Shown here one piece after another: positions 35,931-49,726 of a stretch of 64,000 nt of DNA (its first letter is position 1; the number at the start of each line of letters is the position of its first letter). Source of the stretch: Campylorhamphus procurvoides (lineage: Eukaryota; Chordata; Aves; Passeriformes; Dendrocolaptidae); the NCBI GenBank assembly GCA_013396655.1, contig WBMV01008303.1, forward strand, positions 626,822 to 690,821, given 5' to 3'. The translations under genes were made by a program, and so were the position numbers. A model generated the notes under the pieces. The model searched no databases, was not told where the DNA came from, and worked only from the letters and a program-made list of their open reading frames with translations.

Positions 35931-37896
35931 GTATGATAGGCGAGTGCTCTTGGCAGGCAATTTCATTTATTATGCAGCTATTTGAAGTGGCAAGCTGCCA
36001 GTTTTCTTTGTATAAGGGAAGACAATTGCCTAACAAGGTCACTGGGGGCGGGGAATACAGTGGGATAGAAATTTTTTCCTGTCCTTTGGTAGAACAGATA
36101 ATTTTATTTTATTACACACTGGAAGGACCCGCAGGGCCTAAATCATGACAGTTCCAGACACTGTGTGTGTACCATGTATCTCATTGTCAGCCAGAAAAAT
36201 GAGTTTATGAAATGTTGGAAAGTGCCCAAATGACGATTAATATGCAAAGTAGAACTGAAGCAGTCTGTAGTTATTTGGTAGCTTTCTTAAATGTGTAAAG
36301 ACAGGAGGAAGATGGAGTTTTTTGTTGTTGGTTTCATCCTTTAATTCTGTGGCACCGGGGTCTTATCTCTGATTTTATTTGCTTAAACTGCTCTGAAGGT
36401 ACTGTCAGTAATTTTCTTGTCCATTGTATTGTGTTTGTGATTAACTCATGTTTTTCCAGGGTAGTTTCACAGTGTCATTGAGATGGAATTATTTTCATTT
36501 TAAAGGAGGGAAAATTTTATAAGAAAAGTAGAGGATTCTCCTCTGTTTAAGATACTAATGTCATATTTTATTTTTAGCTGTACCTGTGTCTCTGAAGTAT
36601 ATTGTGGGTGATTTATGGCCATGTCCTATTAAAGAGCTGAAATTTTTCTGGATAAAACTTAAAAACTCCTCTGTGCCTTTGAGAAAGAAAACCTGCAGGG
36701 TCTGTGGAAATTCAATGTGATGATTAAAATTAGGCACACTTGTAAGTAACCGAAAACACATCTACTAATCAGAGAGGTTGAGCAACTTGAGAGGCGCTTG
36801 TTAGCAGTCATGCCTGTAGTGCATGTCAGAGGCTGTAATTGCTGTTTTGAATGAGTCAGTTGGCTAACAGAGATCATAATTTGATTGTAGTTGTGTACAT
36901 AAGTACACAGAGCATGGGAACCACCTGTTAACCACTTCTGTGTTATATCTCTTTACTCTCTATCCTTCAAAAATGTATTTTCAAAGGAAGAGGAGCAATC
37001 TCAAAGTATGTGCTTACACAGGTTAAACTGCATGTATTCAGGTGGAGCTTGATCTTTCTGGTGCCACACTGAAATTTTTATATGATAGTCACGTAATGCA
37101 TGTGGAATAGGCACAATTAAGTGTTGGTTGGCTTCCAGAAAAGTTGCTCAGTGTTTTCTCAGAAGGCACCATCCTTCAGCTTCCTGGTGAAAGAGGAACT
37201 ATTGTTTGGAAATGAGCCAGTGATCCTTCTAATGAATTTCCATAGGTCAAATAATGACCAGTAGCCAGTGGAAGATTAAAAGAACTCTGTAAATAGATGG
37301 TTTGCTGCTGTGGGTGTTTTGTTCCCTCTGAAAACAGCACTTCAGGTTGCCCTTACAATAAGAGAAACAAACAAAAAAGGGGGAAAACAAAAACAGAAAA
37401 GAAAAAAAAGCCCTGAGTAGTGCCTTGAAATGGAGCATTTATGGAAGATTAGCTGAAAAGATTAACTACTGCTGAAGTCAGCGTGTCCATGCAAAATTCT
37501 TGCATGAGCAACAGACTACAAATGCAAAAAGAATGACTGTTCATGATATTCCTCACATCCTCCACAAAATCTTCAACGTTACAGAGTTTTATTCTAACTT
37601 TTTCTCTCCCTCTCTCCCTCCCAAAATGTGTTTTCAGTGGCACAGCATTGTGAAACATCAAAGTGCTGAGATCTGAAAAATCTAAACTTGACCTTGCCTC
37701 AGCAAATGGCACAATCCTCTATGACCTTTAAATTCAAACTTTTCTTTTGAAAATCTAGTCTCAGGGTTGCACAGAAAATGTGTTCAACATAAAAACAGGG
37801 GCCACTAAGTTTCTTAAATCAGCTTCAAGCTCCAGAAGTGCTAAGTTTTTGTAAAAGTCTTTGGGTCGTGGCAAATGTGATCTGTTGGTTTGATGA

Positions 37897-37930
37897 TTTT
37901 ATTATTGCCATTATTATTATTTATATTTTT
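37897..37930. repeat. Degenerate (ATT)n simple repeat
   Basis: ATT units ('attattgccattattattattta') followed by T-rich sequence. Confidence 0.6.
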
Positions 37931-38188
37931 AAATGATAGTTTATTCCCCCCTACTTAGAAATGCTTCCAGAATCGACAGGGTTGTGTTTAGGAGCTTGGG
38001 AAAGAATCCAGGCAGGAAGGCTGGACAGGGAAGGGTCCCATGCATAGCCTTTTGCAGCCAGGACTTGAGTGGTGAAAGGCAAAGATAAGCTTCTCCCTTC
38101 ATTCCTTTGAACAGCGGTGAAGAAGAAAATGAAAACAAAGCTCCTCCTCTATTTCTGCAGCATCTGGGTTTGGGATTTATGTAGGGTT

Positions 38189-38224
38189 GGAAGGCTGCAA
38201 GGCATTGGAAGGCTGCAAGGCATT
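38189..38224 (+). repeat. Perfect 18-bp tandem duplication
   Basis: The unit 'ggaaggctgcaaggcatt' occurs twice head to tail without a mismatch, so the duplication is probably recent. Confidence 0.9.
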
Positions 38225-41200
38225 GCCCTTGCAGAAGCTGATACCAGCCTGGAGCAGCACATGGCCATGGACATGGTGTGGTGCCTGCTGGTTCAGAGGG
38301 CGGTGTGAAGTTGACCTGACTGGTACCAGGAAGATGGTTCTGGTGGCTCCTGGGGGCTCTCTCTGTCTGTGCAGCCCAGGACTGATCCTTCCCATCCTCT
38401 CCTTTAGTGCAGTAGGAATGGCCCATCGCTCAGGTCCTTAAGCTTACAGGTGATACAGCTGGGATTCCAGCCAGGGCTGTCCCTCCTAGCTGTTCCCTGG
38501 GTTTGTTTTGGCATATGCCTCCTCCTAAAAAGACATGTATTTATTAAGGAACTCAACTGAAATGGCTGGTTGTGGTCCCTGAAATGCTTAATGAACAAGA
38601 ATGCTGCCACCTCAAAGGAGCATGAGAATTGAAGCTGGCAATACTGTATGGTCCAAGGTCTTGAACATGAGCTATTTGTTCCCTTAAATTGTGGAGTGCT
38701 TGGTTCCCAAGTTGTATCACAACTGTTTTTTAACCCGAGACTATTTAATTCCTAGTTCTTGAAACTAGGAATTATCAGGCTAAAATTTTCAGTATCCCAT
38801 CAGTCCACTCATGGTGTTGTTGCTTCTTGTTCTTTGATATGTTTTTTTAGTAAACTGCGTGTTCCCATGTATTCCCATAGTTTGTTTGAGTAGGAATATT
38901 TATGTCTCTAAACTATGCCAAAAAGAGGGATTAAACCACTCCAGAAGTGATGGGAACTAACTGAGAAGTGATGAGAGGAATGGAATTCTTCTAAATATGC
39001 TTCATTAGGGCTTGTCACTTGAAAAAAATCCCCCAAAAAACTAAGCAGACTAAAAATATCTGATAATCCAGGACTCTGTATCTACAATCTGCTAATTTTC
39101 TGGAGGAGGAAAAAACCTTTGTGCTGTCTGTATCCCCATATCCAGGCCATCAAGGTCTGTCCCATGGATGATTAATAACTGGTGAAAGCTCACAACAAGT
39201 ATAATTTTGAAGTTCATCCCCATCTTTCTCTCCCACCTGTTGTCAGGATGCAGTTGTCATGGAGTTCTCTAAACTCTTAACACTTGGCTTTCAAACATGT
39301 TTGAGTTGTTTGTTCCACTTCTAAATCTCTTCTCTTTGCACTAAGGGCTTGCTTTTACTGACTTCTCCCTGCACAACAGGTCGTCCAAGACATTTATTTC
39401 ACCCATTAGACACCTAGGAGGAAACAATCCTGAGTTCTTCAGGAGCTCTGGTTGGCTCTGGTGAGCTTTAGTCATGTTTTGCAACGCGTAAACTGTTGGC
39501 CCTCAATGTCATGTTTGAGTCTCTCCTCTGTTAGATGCTTAAGCATTATTTATGGAGTGTTTGTAAACTTAGGGCAGAGTGTCTGGGAATGTTTGGTGCG
39601 TTCCCATGGAGCTGAACTGTATTTTGACAGCTGGTTAATGCCACAAAGCCAGAGGTTACTGCTCTCTGTGTGCCATTCCTCCACCACTCAGATGACTTGT
39701 GATAGGTGTTCTGCAGACACTGCTGTGCTTGACAATTTAGATTTTAATATAGGCTCTTCCTTGTATCTGTTATTTGCAGAATTAATTGGACCCAAGTAAT
39801 TTTACTTTCATCTGTAAACACAAACCATTTGTTTGGAATTGAGTTGGGAATTGGTGTTAACAAATTCTATTTTTCATGTTACAGTTTGTGTCATGGCTCT
39901 TCATAATTAAAGTACTTTGTCAAGTATATATATTTTGTTCTATTAGAGCAAAGGAACAGAGAAGTTAAAGGTTTCTAAGGGTCATGGTGCATTCAAGATC
40001 AAATTCAAAGGAAAACAGTACAGTTCAACTTGGGACAATGTCTACATTTATGGTTACTAACACCCCTCCCTGTCAAAGCAGAAGTCACCAAGTGCTGCTG
40101 TGTAATCTAATCTCTCCCCATTCTTTTTTATTTTTGGACGTGAAAATGAGGTTTCAGTCGTCATTTGTAGTGAGGCCAGTGAATGTTGAAACCTGAAAGA
40201 ATGCTTCTTGCTTCCAGTTTGAGAGGCTCCTGAAACTAAGGCGAGCTGCACGTTGGCACCAGGAGGAAAAACAAAGAGCCTCAACTGCAGTGTTCCTCAG
40301 GGGTTTGAGGTGCTCTGAAACTTTTATCCACGTGATTCCTCACTTATGTGTAAGGGAGTGGATAAAAGAATGAGCATATTTAAGCCTGGTTTTGCCATTT
40401 GTTCTGAATTATGACATTCTTTGGACTGTGTTTCTAGCCAGGTAGTTGAGTAGGTAACATATGAAAGTCTTGCTAAAATGACCTGTGCTAATGCTGGTTA
40501 ATAAACCAGGAAGAGAGTAGGATAAAATAAATTCAATCTTTCTATTTTCAGTTCTCTTTTTTCCATTCTCTGGGTATTTCCATATGCTATCATTCCTTGT
40601 ACTTAGCTTGTTTTGCATACTAGTATTTCATTTTAGGGGAAGCTTGGGGCTGTTCAGGATAGCAGTTTTCTAGGATAAATAGGTTTCACATAGCACTGTG
40701 TAAGATATCAACTAAGAATTTGTCACTTAAGGTGCTACTAACATCTGTCAAGCCTGGCCTATAGTCTTCTCATCCCAAACTAAAATGCAGTTGTGCTCAT
40801 CTGCCCTTCAGCTCTTCACCAGGTCGTCCTTTTGATTGATTCCAACATCCCACTTGTTGCAGGGCCCTTGAAAGGAAAAACTTTGGGGAAAAAAACCATG
40901 TCAGTTATTCTTATAATTTTATAAACACATATCTCAAAGGTGAGTAGGCAGTCTACAAACTGCTTGAAATGCCCCTTGGATATTAAGTTTGGTTATGTTG
41001 TTTCACATTGGGAAAAGGATTTTGAAAGAGAGCTTTAATAGGTATTCGTAATGGCAGATTACCTGTCTGTGCAGTTCTGAGCTGTATACTTACTCAGCAC
41101 TCTTGCTCCTTGGGTTATGAGTAAGTGAGGAAGTTGGGAGTTTCCATGAGAATGACTCACAGCAAGGAGGAATCCTAAGGGCCTTCTGCCCTATTTGATC

Positions 41201-44200
41201 ATGGAAGCAAATTAATTAACCTGGATGCGTAATGCGCCTTTCCGAAATTACAGGCAGACTGTTGATTCCCCTTGCTGTAGGGGGCAGGATAAAGAGTTCT
41301 GAATACAAGTTCAGGAACACAGAGGCTCAGAAGTGGGTAGAATGGCTGTTAGCAACCTGAAACTGGCCACCCTGGCACCTTGCTTAAAGTACAATAGTGA
41401 CTCTTCCTGTTGATTGTTTTTGAAAGAAATAGTAAAACTTTTAGGACTTTAGAGTATGGTCCTTAGAGATGATGATGTCTTGTCACTATTAGACAAGCCT
41501 GTCTTTAACCATTTGGTCAGCTGTGCTTTCTGGTCAGGTAGGTGGTGATACTAAAAAGGAGCAGAGGCACAGAGGTCAGCAGTCCGTGGGTCACAAGCCT
41601 GAACCTTTTTCGTTTGACTCTCTCATCCCAAGATCATAAACGCAATACTGTGTTCCACTGAACTCCATACAAGCACCTCAAATTACCATTTCTTTCTGTG
41701 GCTGGTGTAACTTTACTGGAAGATGCTGGAAAAAATTTAACTGTCTTTTAAAGTGGCTACTGTAAATTGTTTAGAGAATCCCACCAATTTCTGTTTGGAG
41801 AACAGAAATTAATGCTTCCTTTGTATAGCATACTGAAAGTTTATTCTGAATTAAGCAAGAGCCACAAAATATTTACTGACATGAGAAACCAAACTGAACA
41901 GTGTTTTCTCTTCTGTCAGGCAGAGTTTGTTGTACTTGCTTGTCCTAAATTTCAGCATGGTGTTGGAAGTTACAAATAGTGAGTGTGGAAACAGCTCTAC
42001 CCTAGTACTGTTTGAGTGTCCTAAACTGCTTTTGTGTTGTGCAACAGTACAGATTAATGCTTAGACTGCTTTTACTTTCGTTTTATGTTCAGAGATTCAA
42101 AATGAAGGTCAAGAACATCTCAGATCTCCTTGTTACTTGTTATACCTGAGTACTTCCAGGGGCAGCAATGTTGGGAAATTTTAACAAACTCCAGAGTAAC
42201 TAGGGATTTAAACTCTTCTAACTCCTAAGGTCCAAATTTGTACAAATCTGGTGATGTTTAGCTACACTGCACTGAGCCTTGTAGTTAAGGTTAAGCATTT
42301 TGAGAAAGGCCAATAGATACACCTAATTTGCTGTAATATTAATTCAATGCATTAGTGTGAGTTGATAAGAATATGATTAGCACCACTTTTTTCAAAGGAA
42401 CTGTTTTCAATTTGTCTTTATTTTCTTACACTAGATGGGTGTGCTGTATCTTTCTTCCATTGTAAATTAATGCTATGGCTAGAAAAGCATTATTTGCAGT
42501 GATAGAATATTCATCATTTCTCCCTATTATTTCTTTGAGAAGCTCTTCTTTTATTTTCTAAATACTCCTTTGTCCTAGGGCAGGTGCAGGCCTTGTTGTC
42601 CTAGAATTTTTAGCATAGTTTTTATGGGTAATGTCTGAAGTGAGCAACACAGGGTTTATTCTTCATTTTCCTTTTGAACTCTTCTTCTGGAAAAGGAAAT
42701 GAAAACAACTTGAACAGTCTTGTATCACTTGCTTAAGATGTGTAAATTGTTAGTTAAAATGTCATTTTTTTGTACTCAACTGTAATCTGTAGTCCTAACA
42801 AAGCAAAGGAAATAGTTCTACAAAACCACTGAGCAAATACTGCATGACAATATAGGATTTAAATCAATAATATTGGATACTTTTCCCTCAATTTCACTTA
42901 CACAAGTAGATACGGAAGTTCAATTTTGCCTTTTGTCCAGGCAGCTGGTAAAAGTATTCGTATGTGTTTGGTACTCAAGATTATATAAAATTTTAATATC
43001 TTCAATGAGTATATATTGAATATCATGATTGCTTTATGCAATATTTTCTTGATACCCTTTTAAGACTGAAAAAAGATTAGCCCTTCAGTGAAACAGAATG
43101 TTAGTGAGAGGAGGTGATTATGAAAATTATTCTTCTTCCTCAGGACATCAGATCTTTGTGTGTATCTTATGTCTTTGCACATCTCACATACGGTTTCTCA
43201 GGAGACATCTGAGAGGAATGGAGGGCACTGACAGCTGCAAGGGAATTAGGAGGTTCTTCTTTGGCATCTCAGATGAATTTTAAGTGCTGGTTTTTATAAT
43301 TTTGACACTTTCTGTAAGAAACAGGTTTCATAGCTTTATTTTCAAAAGTGGATTTAGTTGTAGAGCAATTAAGAAAACATTAGTTTTCTAACTCTACTTG
43401 GAAAAATGCATCTTGGGCAAGAAGATGGATTACAGAAGCGTAAAAATTATATTTACCAAGCTGCTTTAATTAAGGTACTCACAATACAAGCAGATATATT
43501 TTTCAATATATCTGTATTTCAGGTCTGAGTAAATACTTTTCTTTTTTTAATAGTCCCACAGAGGCAGAGTGGGGTTGTCTGTTAAAGGCTGGAAATGCAT
43601 CTCTTTCACACAGAGTTGCAATTCATCGGCCCAGAGTTGGTTTAACTTGTGTTTACTCAGGACTGGGGACTCTCAAATTATCCAAGATGTGGACTAACTT
43701 TTCGTAAGAAGTGGGTTGTGGGCATCTATTTACCTCTTCCTATTTGTGTGAATTGCCCCTCAGTCTTGGTCACAAAGAATGTGTCTGTGGGTTCAGCAGT
43801 AATTACTAACATGGAAAAAGCTGTATTAGAGTGGGATTTATGTACTTAAAGTGCTGTAGTGGAAGCAAATATCCAGACCAGTGGGGAAAAGCCAGCATCC
43901 TGTGGCCTGGGGAGTGCTCAGTGCTGTAAACCATGAGGCAGAAAGGAATCTTTTGGGCTGACTCGTGCTGGGGATGTGGCTTGTTGTAAATCCCAGGAGT
44001 GCTCCTTGCCAGCACTCCCTCCTGGCCCGTGTGAGTGCTGTGGATGTGTGGGACAAGGACAAGGTGCTGCTGCCTGGAAGTGAAAGGGATTTCAGATACA
44101 TAATGTGCCAGGGTAATTATCATTAAGCAAGCTGCATAGTAAACAGCATGAAAGAGCCTCTTGGCATTCAGTGAGGGAAAGAATCGAGGCAGTGTGGTTA

Positions 44201-46098
44201 GCACTGATACACAGAGGAAAGACTGGGAGGCAGGACTGGGCAGAGCATTAAGGGTAGATCTAATCAAACAAGCTACACCATGTGAAAAGAGGATTTCCCA
44301 CTCAGCTGCCTGGGGATGTGCAGTCCTTCCATGCTGAGAGTTAAGAAAGGGATCTTCTGTAATTGCAAGTGGGACCATTTGCATTTGGAACTACTAAAGC
44401 ATTTTGGTCCCTGTGGGTTTCACTCCCTTACCTGCAGTCTGTTACCTGCCTGTCCCCTTTAAAACCAGCATTGCATTGGGAAGATTGGGAAGAGCTTTGT
44501 GCCCCCAGTGTGTGCTGTTGCCTTGGATGAATTGGAGTTTACTGCTGTGGGTTTCCCTTCTGAGTTTTTCTATGCCAGTGGCAGCCATACACCATCCTTT
44601 TAATCTGAATTATCTAACAGAAATGACATGGCCTAATGATGTGCATCCCAACCAGGACAGGATACTGGGGGTACTGTTCTGTGATAGCAGCTTGTGACCA
44701 TGAAAAGATTGCTGTAAAAATTATTGTAAAAAAGCACTTTTATGGCAAAAGAAATATGTGCAGTGTACAAGTCAGAAATAATTGGAAGGTGCAGGGAAAA
44801 TGACCAAGACTTTAACTCATTTATCCATTCAGTGATGGAGAAAGTGATAGACCATAATGAGCCAGGAAAGCTTGTCTGTAGGAAAGTCATTGAATACTCT
44901 GTTGCTTCCGTGGATTAATTGGGACACCAGAGTACAACTGTAATCAAAGAATTTGTCTTTACTTTTTGGGTAATCTATAGGTACCTTGGCAAGTTTGTGT
45001 ACATCTTCCTGAAAGTATTTTTAGGACAAGTAATGAGTTTGTGTCTCTATAGATGGTTTCATTAGTGCAATGACCCAACAAAGTAACAAAACAGATGCTG
45101 ACTTGCAGTGTTGCAAAGTGAAGTTCTTGGGTATATGGTTTATATTACTCTGTGTGGTGCTTTGCATATAAAAGTGAAACATCTTGTTTCTAAATGATTC
45201 TTTTAGTAGGATGAGCACTGGAGTGGAAGCTGGAAGAGCCATGGCAGACAATACACATTTATTAATTTGACCTGCCCTCATACTCCAGAAATGTGAGTCC
45301 TTCGAGCAGTAGGAATAGCATTTCTGGAAGGTGCCCGGAGGGTGTTCTTGTCGAAACCTAAAATAGTTGAGCATGTCCTGACAAGGTTGTCTTTACAGAA
45401 AAGTTCTGGCTCCTCAGAAGCTCCAGGGATTTTTCTTTAGCTTTTTTTTCCTCATTTGCCATCTTGTCTCCCAAACATGTCAATGCTTCAAGTTTTCTTT
45501 CCCACTAAAGGTACTAAAATGATATGTTTTTATTCATTTAGTGACACTTGTTCTGCAAACCCTGTGCTACCCTTAAATGGCCCAAATTTCTCTTAAGATC
45601 GTAACTTGCTGTTAATGAGCTGCCTGTTCTTTCTGTATTTTTGGAAATACCAGGTCTGCTGTAGAGCTTTATATGTTCATTTGTTCTAGAAGGTGATTCA
45701 GAGGTGAGGGGACAGTTAAAAATTACTTGTAGTTCCTTTTCTTTATATTTTTCAAAGTCTAAGCCTGAGCTTTGAAATTACAACAGGAGCAAATGCCTGT
45801 ATTAATTAAAAATAAACTTTGGTTGTTTCCTTCTTTCCAACTTCTCCTTATCAATCCTTGTGGCCATTCATTGCTTAACATCATCCTATACATCCTTCAG
45901 TGGCTCTAAGTTGTGCTTATTTTCTCTCTTCATTGAGAAGTGAGAGATGCCTTCACAATTAGTGATGCATGTAACTGTGTATAGATTCACTGGTTATTTT
46001 CATTTAATAAATCATAACAAAAGTCTTGATTAAGTTGACTTATATTAGTTATTTACATTTCTTTTGTGGTTTTTGGCCTTCACATTCCTGGTGATGAG

Positions 46099-46114
46099 AA
46101 AAAAAAAAAAAAAA
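46099..46114. repeat. Poly-A tract (16 A)
   Basis: An uninterrupted A run about 90 bases left of an antisense CR1. CR1 does not end in poly-A, so the two are probably unrelated. Confidence 0.8.
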
Positions 46115-46207
46115 CAAAGAAAAGGATAAAAGGATGATTCTTACCTACTCTGAGCAGCCTTTAAGTAAGGAGGAGCATCGTGCTCAGGAAGGCAGATTTG
46201 GCCCATC

Positions 46208-46598
46208 TTAGAATCATAGAATGGTTTGGGTTGGAAGGGACCTTAAAACTTCCCTCATCTCAACCCCTGCCATGGGCAGGGACACTTTCCACTAGACCAG
46301 GTTGCTCCAAGCCCTGTCCAACCTGTCCGTGGACCCTGCCAGGGATGGGGCAGCCACAGCTTTTTGGGAAACCTGTGCCAAAGCCTCACTGACAGTAAAG
46401 AATTTCTTCCACATGTCCAACCTAAATTTCCCCTCCTCCAGTTTGAATCCATTATTCCCTGTCCCATCACTTACAGTCCATGACAGAGTCCCTCTCCAGC
46501 TTTGCTGTAGGGCCCTTTTTATATACTGGGAGGTGCTAGGAGGTCTCCACACAACCTTCTCTTCTCCAGGCTGAACAGCCCCAACTGTCCCAGCCTGA
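46208..46598 (-). mobile_element. CR1 LINE fragment, antisense, about 390 bp
   Basis: Reads on the + strand as the complement of a CR1 3' end. It begins 'agaatcatagaatggtttgg', continues 'gttggaagggacctt', 'ccatgggcagggacac', 'ccactagaccaggttgctcc' and 'agggatggggcagccaca', and runs through the end of the ORF2 region to 'aggctgaacagccccaa' and 'cccagcctgag'. It is a 5'-truncated insertion in PRKCD intron 1. The short open frames over it are CR1 remnants and not host genes. Confidence 0.95.
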
Positions 46599-47278
46599 GA
46601 TGTCTAATGCCTGACTGAAGTGACTGAGTATGTTTGTGGTCCTCAGGGACAAACAGCATCTCAAAAACCAAGCCAACCAACCCCAGCAATGCCAGGTGCA
46701 GTCAGGAGGGTGACCAGATCAATTCCTACAACTCCATACACGGTTAGTGAGCAAAATTTTTGGTTCACGACTGGTGTTCTTTTAGTTTAAAAGCCTTGAT
46801 CAAAAGCACATATCCACAGATTGAATTGTATTCCCTCTGATGAGGTTATCTGAGCAGCAGCTTTCTAGCATGTATGAATGCTGATATAGTTCTCTCAGCT
46901 AATGAATATTCTAGTTTTCCAGATACTTGGAGGATTAGGTCATAGTGCTGGCAGTAGTAGTATAAATCTCTGGCTTGAAGGCTTGTGCTCTTTGAGAGGC
47001 ACTTAGTCTGCATAATTTACTGATGGTTTCAAAAGTGCAAAGTAAAATTGTTTTCTTATTGGAATGTTTTAGAAGGCTTTTTTTAATGTTTCTGTTAAAT
47101 GTCCAGTTTCTCTATTTCCATTTTTTGCCTCTTCATAGTACATATATAGACATTAACCCAGTAGATTTAAAATAGGACACATTACAAATATCTTTTTTTC
47201 TTTCTTAAGCTGTGATTAACATACTCTTTATGGTATTTGGCTTTTTCTGAGTGAAGGGAATTCAGTGGAAAATATATT

Positions 47279-47293
47279 AAAAAAAAAAAAAAA
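47279..47293. repeat. Poly-A tract (15 A)
   Basis: An A run followed by purine-rich sequence; no element attached. Confidence 0.8.
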
Positions 47294-47444
47294 GAGAAAA
47301 AAGAAACCAGCACAAAACCCCTCCAGTGTTTTGAAGAAAAAGGCAGTGTTTTCTGTTTAGTTTGAAAATAGGTTGTTGGCTTTTTCTATCACTCTTTCTG
47401 GGAAATACATCTCAGTTTCTGAGAAGCTTATAACTGAGAAGAAA

Positions 47445-47742
47445 ACCATGGAAATCTAGAAGGGTTTGCCTTGAAAGGGGCCTTAAAGATAATCCAGTTC
47501 CAACCCCACTGCCATGGGCAGGGACACCTTCCACTAGACCAGATTGCTCAGAGTTCCATCCAACCTGGCCTTGGCCACTTCCAGGGATGGGGCAGCCACA
47601 ACTTCCCTGGGCACCCTGTGCCAGGGCCTGCCCACCCTCACAGTACCCCATCTAACCCTGCCCTCTGTCAGTGTGCAGCCATTCCCCCTGGTCCTGCCCC
47701 TCCAGACCCTTGTCCAAGTCCCTCTCCAGCTCTTGTAGCTTC
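47445..47742 (-). mobile_element. CR1 LINE fragment, antisense, about 300 bp
   Basis: A second antisense CR1, about 850 bp from the previous one. Diagnostic blocks are 'cttaaagataatccagttcc', 'ccatgggcagggacaccttc', 'cactagaccagattgctcag' and 'tccagggatggggcagccac', ending near 'gtccctctccagctcttg'. It differs from the 46.2-kb copy in several blocks, so it is a separate insertion, perhaps of another subfamily, and not a local duplication. Confidence 0.9.
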
Positions 47743-49710
47743 TTTAGGTACTGAAAGGTTGGAAACTGGTATAATGAATCCTAGATAAAAAAGCACTCAG
47801 CAAGAGTGAGGTGGAGGATGAGCTTGCTGTGTAACTCCTCTGTTAAAGGATGCTACTGAATTGGGTCCCTGTCCACTTGGTTAGGATGGTACTTAAACAT
47901 TTATTGTACATAATATTGGATTTTCTTTAGTTCTTTTCCTTTGGTTTGGTACTTCTGAAAGCTGTGAGTAGCTCAGCTTTCCTAGTGTACTGGTTATTAC
48001 AAAAAAGCCTTTTGCAGAATGCCTTCCTTCCTTTGGAGAACTCGTATTCACATGATAAACTTGATATATGGTTTTGCAATTTAGTCAGGCTGACTAAATA
48101 CTGGCAAATTTCTTGACCATTATTGAGGAAGTGGGAGCTGAGAGCTGGTCAGGGCTCAGGCTCAGCAGACCTCCAGTGCCCTCTTTCGTGGCACACAGCC
48201 AGACCTGGTGTACAGATCGGCTACAAGGTGTATTGTTATAGGGGAAAGGAGGTGTAACTTCATCCCTTTCACATAATAGGTTTTTTCCTCCTCACTCAGA
48301 AGGGATTATGTTACTTAGTTGCAGAAAAAAAAAATCCCTCAACCTCTACTTAACTCCCCATGTCAAAGAAAAAAACCTGCATGCTAATTAGACTTAAATC
48401 ATGCATGGATGATGATGAGAGGAAAACTGTGGTTTGCCTCGTGTCTAAATACTTTGGACATACTTCCCATTTCATAATGTGATATGATCTTAACGAATTC
48501 TTTGCTCACCTGGAGGTTCATAAGGATCTGGCCAGCCAGCCCTGTTGTCTTAATCCTTCCATGTTGTTGCAGCTGCCACTTAACAAATGTTATCAGCTTG
48601 TGCTATCAGAAATAATGAATGAAATCTTTGGGCTTCGGACAGTGCTTCTTCTCTGGCATGTTTTTAATGTCTGAACTTAATGAAGAGGATTCATTTGCAC
48701 TTTTGTTTCAAGTTTGATTTTGGCAATGGTGGCAAACAGTGGCCTGCAGTATTTTCATGTTTAGTTTCGTGTGTTCACAGAGGAAGGAGAACTCAGGACT
48801 TAAAAAAATATTTAAATGCCTGTTTCTTATGCACTTCTAAAGAAAAAACAGCTGACAGTACTTCCCTCTTCTCCCCACCAAGCAGTGGTTGTGGAATATT
48901 GGAAAAGCCACCTTTATTGTTCCAAATATTCTTTTTCCCTTTCCAAAAAAAGGATGTTCAGTGTAAAATGCTGGTTTTATCTTACAGCATATGCTGCATG
49001 ACAGCCTGACCTGCTGCCTGTTTCAGTGTCCAGAATTTCCTCAACTTACTGATCTTACTGTGTAAACCCCACATTTGTCTTCCTTGATGCACTTGAAACC
49101 ACTTTAAGAGCAGTCAGCTGTTGTCACTGAGCTAATTGTATGTTGTTATATGCTCAAATAAATTGGGCTGCAGATCTTCCAAAAAACCCACAGAATCAGG
49201 TCTGCTTTAGCTCTCTCTTGCCTGCAATCTGCATTCCCCTTGAGCTTCCCAGGAGTTTGTACTGCCAGGATTCAAAGAGTTGGCCTCTTTCTGGAGCTCA
49301 TATTTTGAGGAGTTTGTCATCATAATGATAAGGGAAAGTATCAGTGGGTTTTTTTTTTGGCCTTGAGAGTGTTGGGGAAATATCAGCAATTTAGACAGCA
49401 GCCACAAATTTGGGCAGTGTGGGGACTGCTGAGCATGTGAAAAAGGTATGGAAACTTGGAATTGTGTGTGCTTCTGGCCAAGTGGGATGAAACCAAGGAA
49501 CATATATTGCTACATGGCTTATCTAGATAGATTCCTCTCCAGACTGTTGCAACACAGTGACAGATTTTATTATGTAATTGTTTCTGTTTCTGGCCTTGGC
49601 CTAACCCAACAAAAGCAGAAGTATCTGAAAGAAAATACTTGGGGGAGGAAGGGAAGGAAATGGTAACTACATTTTTTTTCCAAGCTAGGCATAGGACCTA
49701 TGGACCACTG

Positions 49711-49726
49711 TCTTTTTTTTTTTTTT
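49711..49726. repeat. Poly-T tract
   Basis: A T run of about 15 bases in intron 1. Confidence 0.7.

Noticed and set aside
37941..38426. A 161-codon minus-strand open frame
   Set aside because: It spans the 18-bp tandem duplication, several overlapping frames exist on both strands, and there is no family resemblance.
43806..44384. A 192-codon open frame on the minus strand inside PRKCD intron 1
   Set aside because: No recognisable domain, overlapped by another frame, and antisense to a T-rich sense-strand intron. A chance frame is the simpler reading, though it is the longest outside the island.
46180..46574. Several 70-90 codon frames on both strands
   Set aside because: They are translations of the antisense CR1 fragment, not host genes.
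47412..47788. Pro/Gly-rich frames on both strands
   Set aside because: They fall on the second antisense CR1 fragment.
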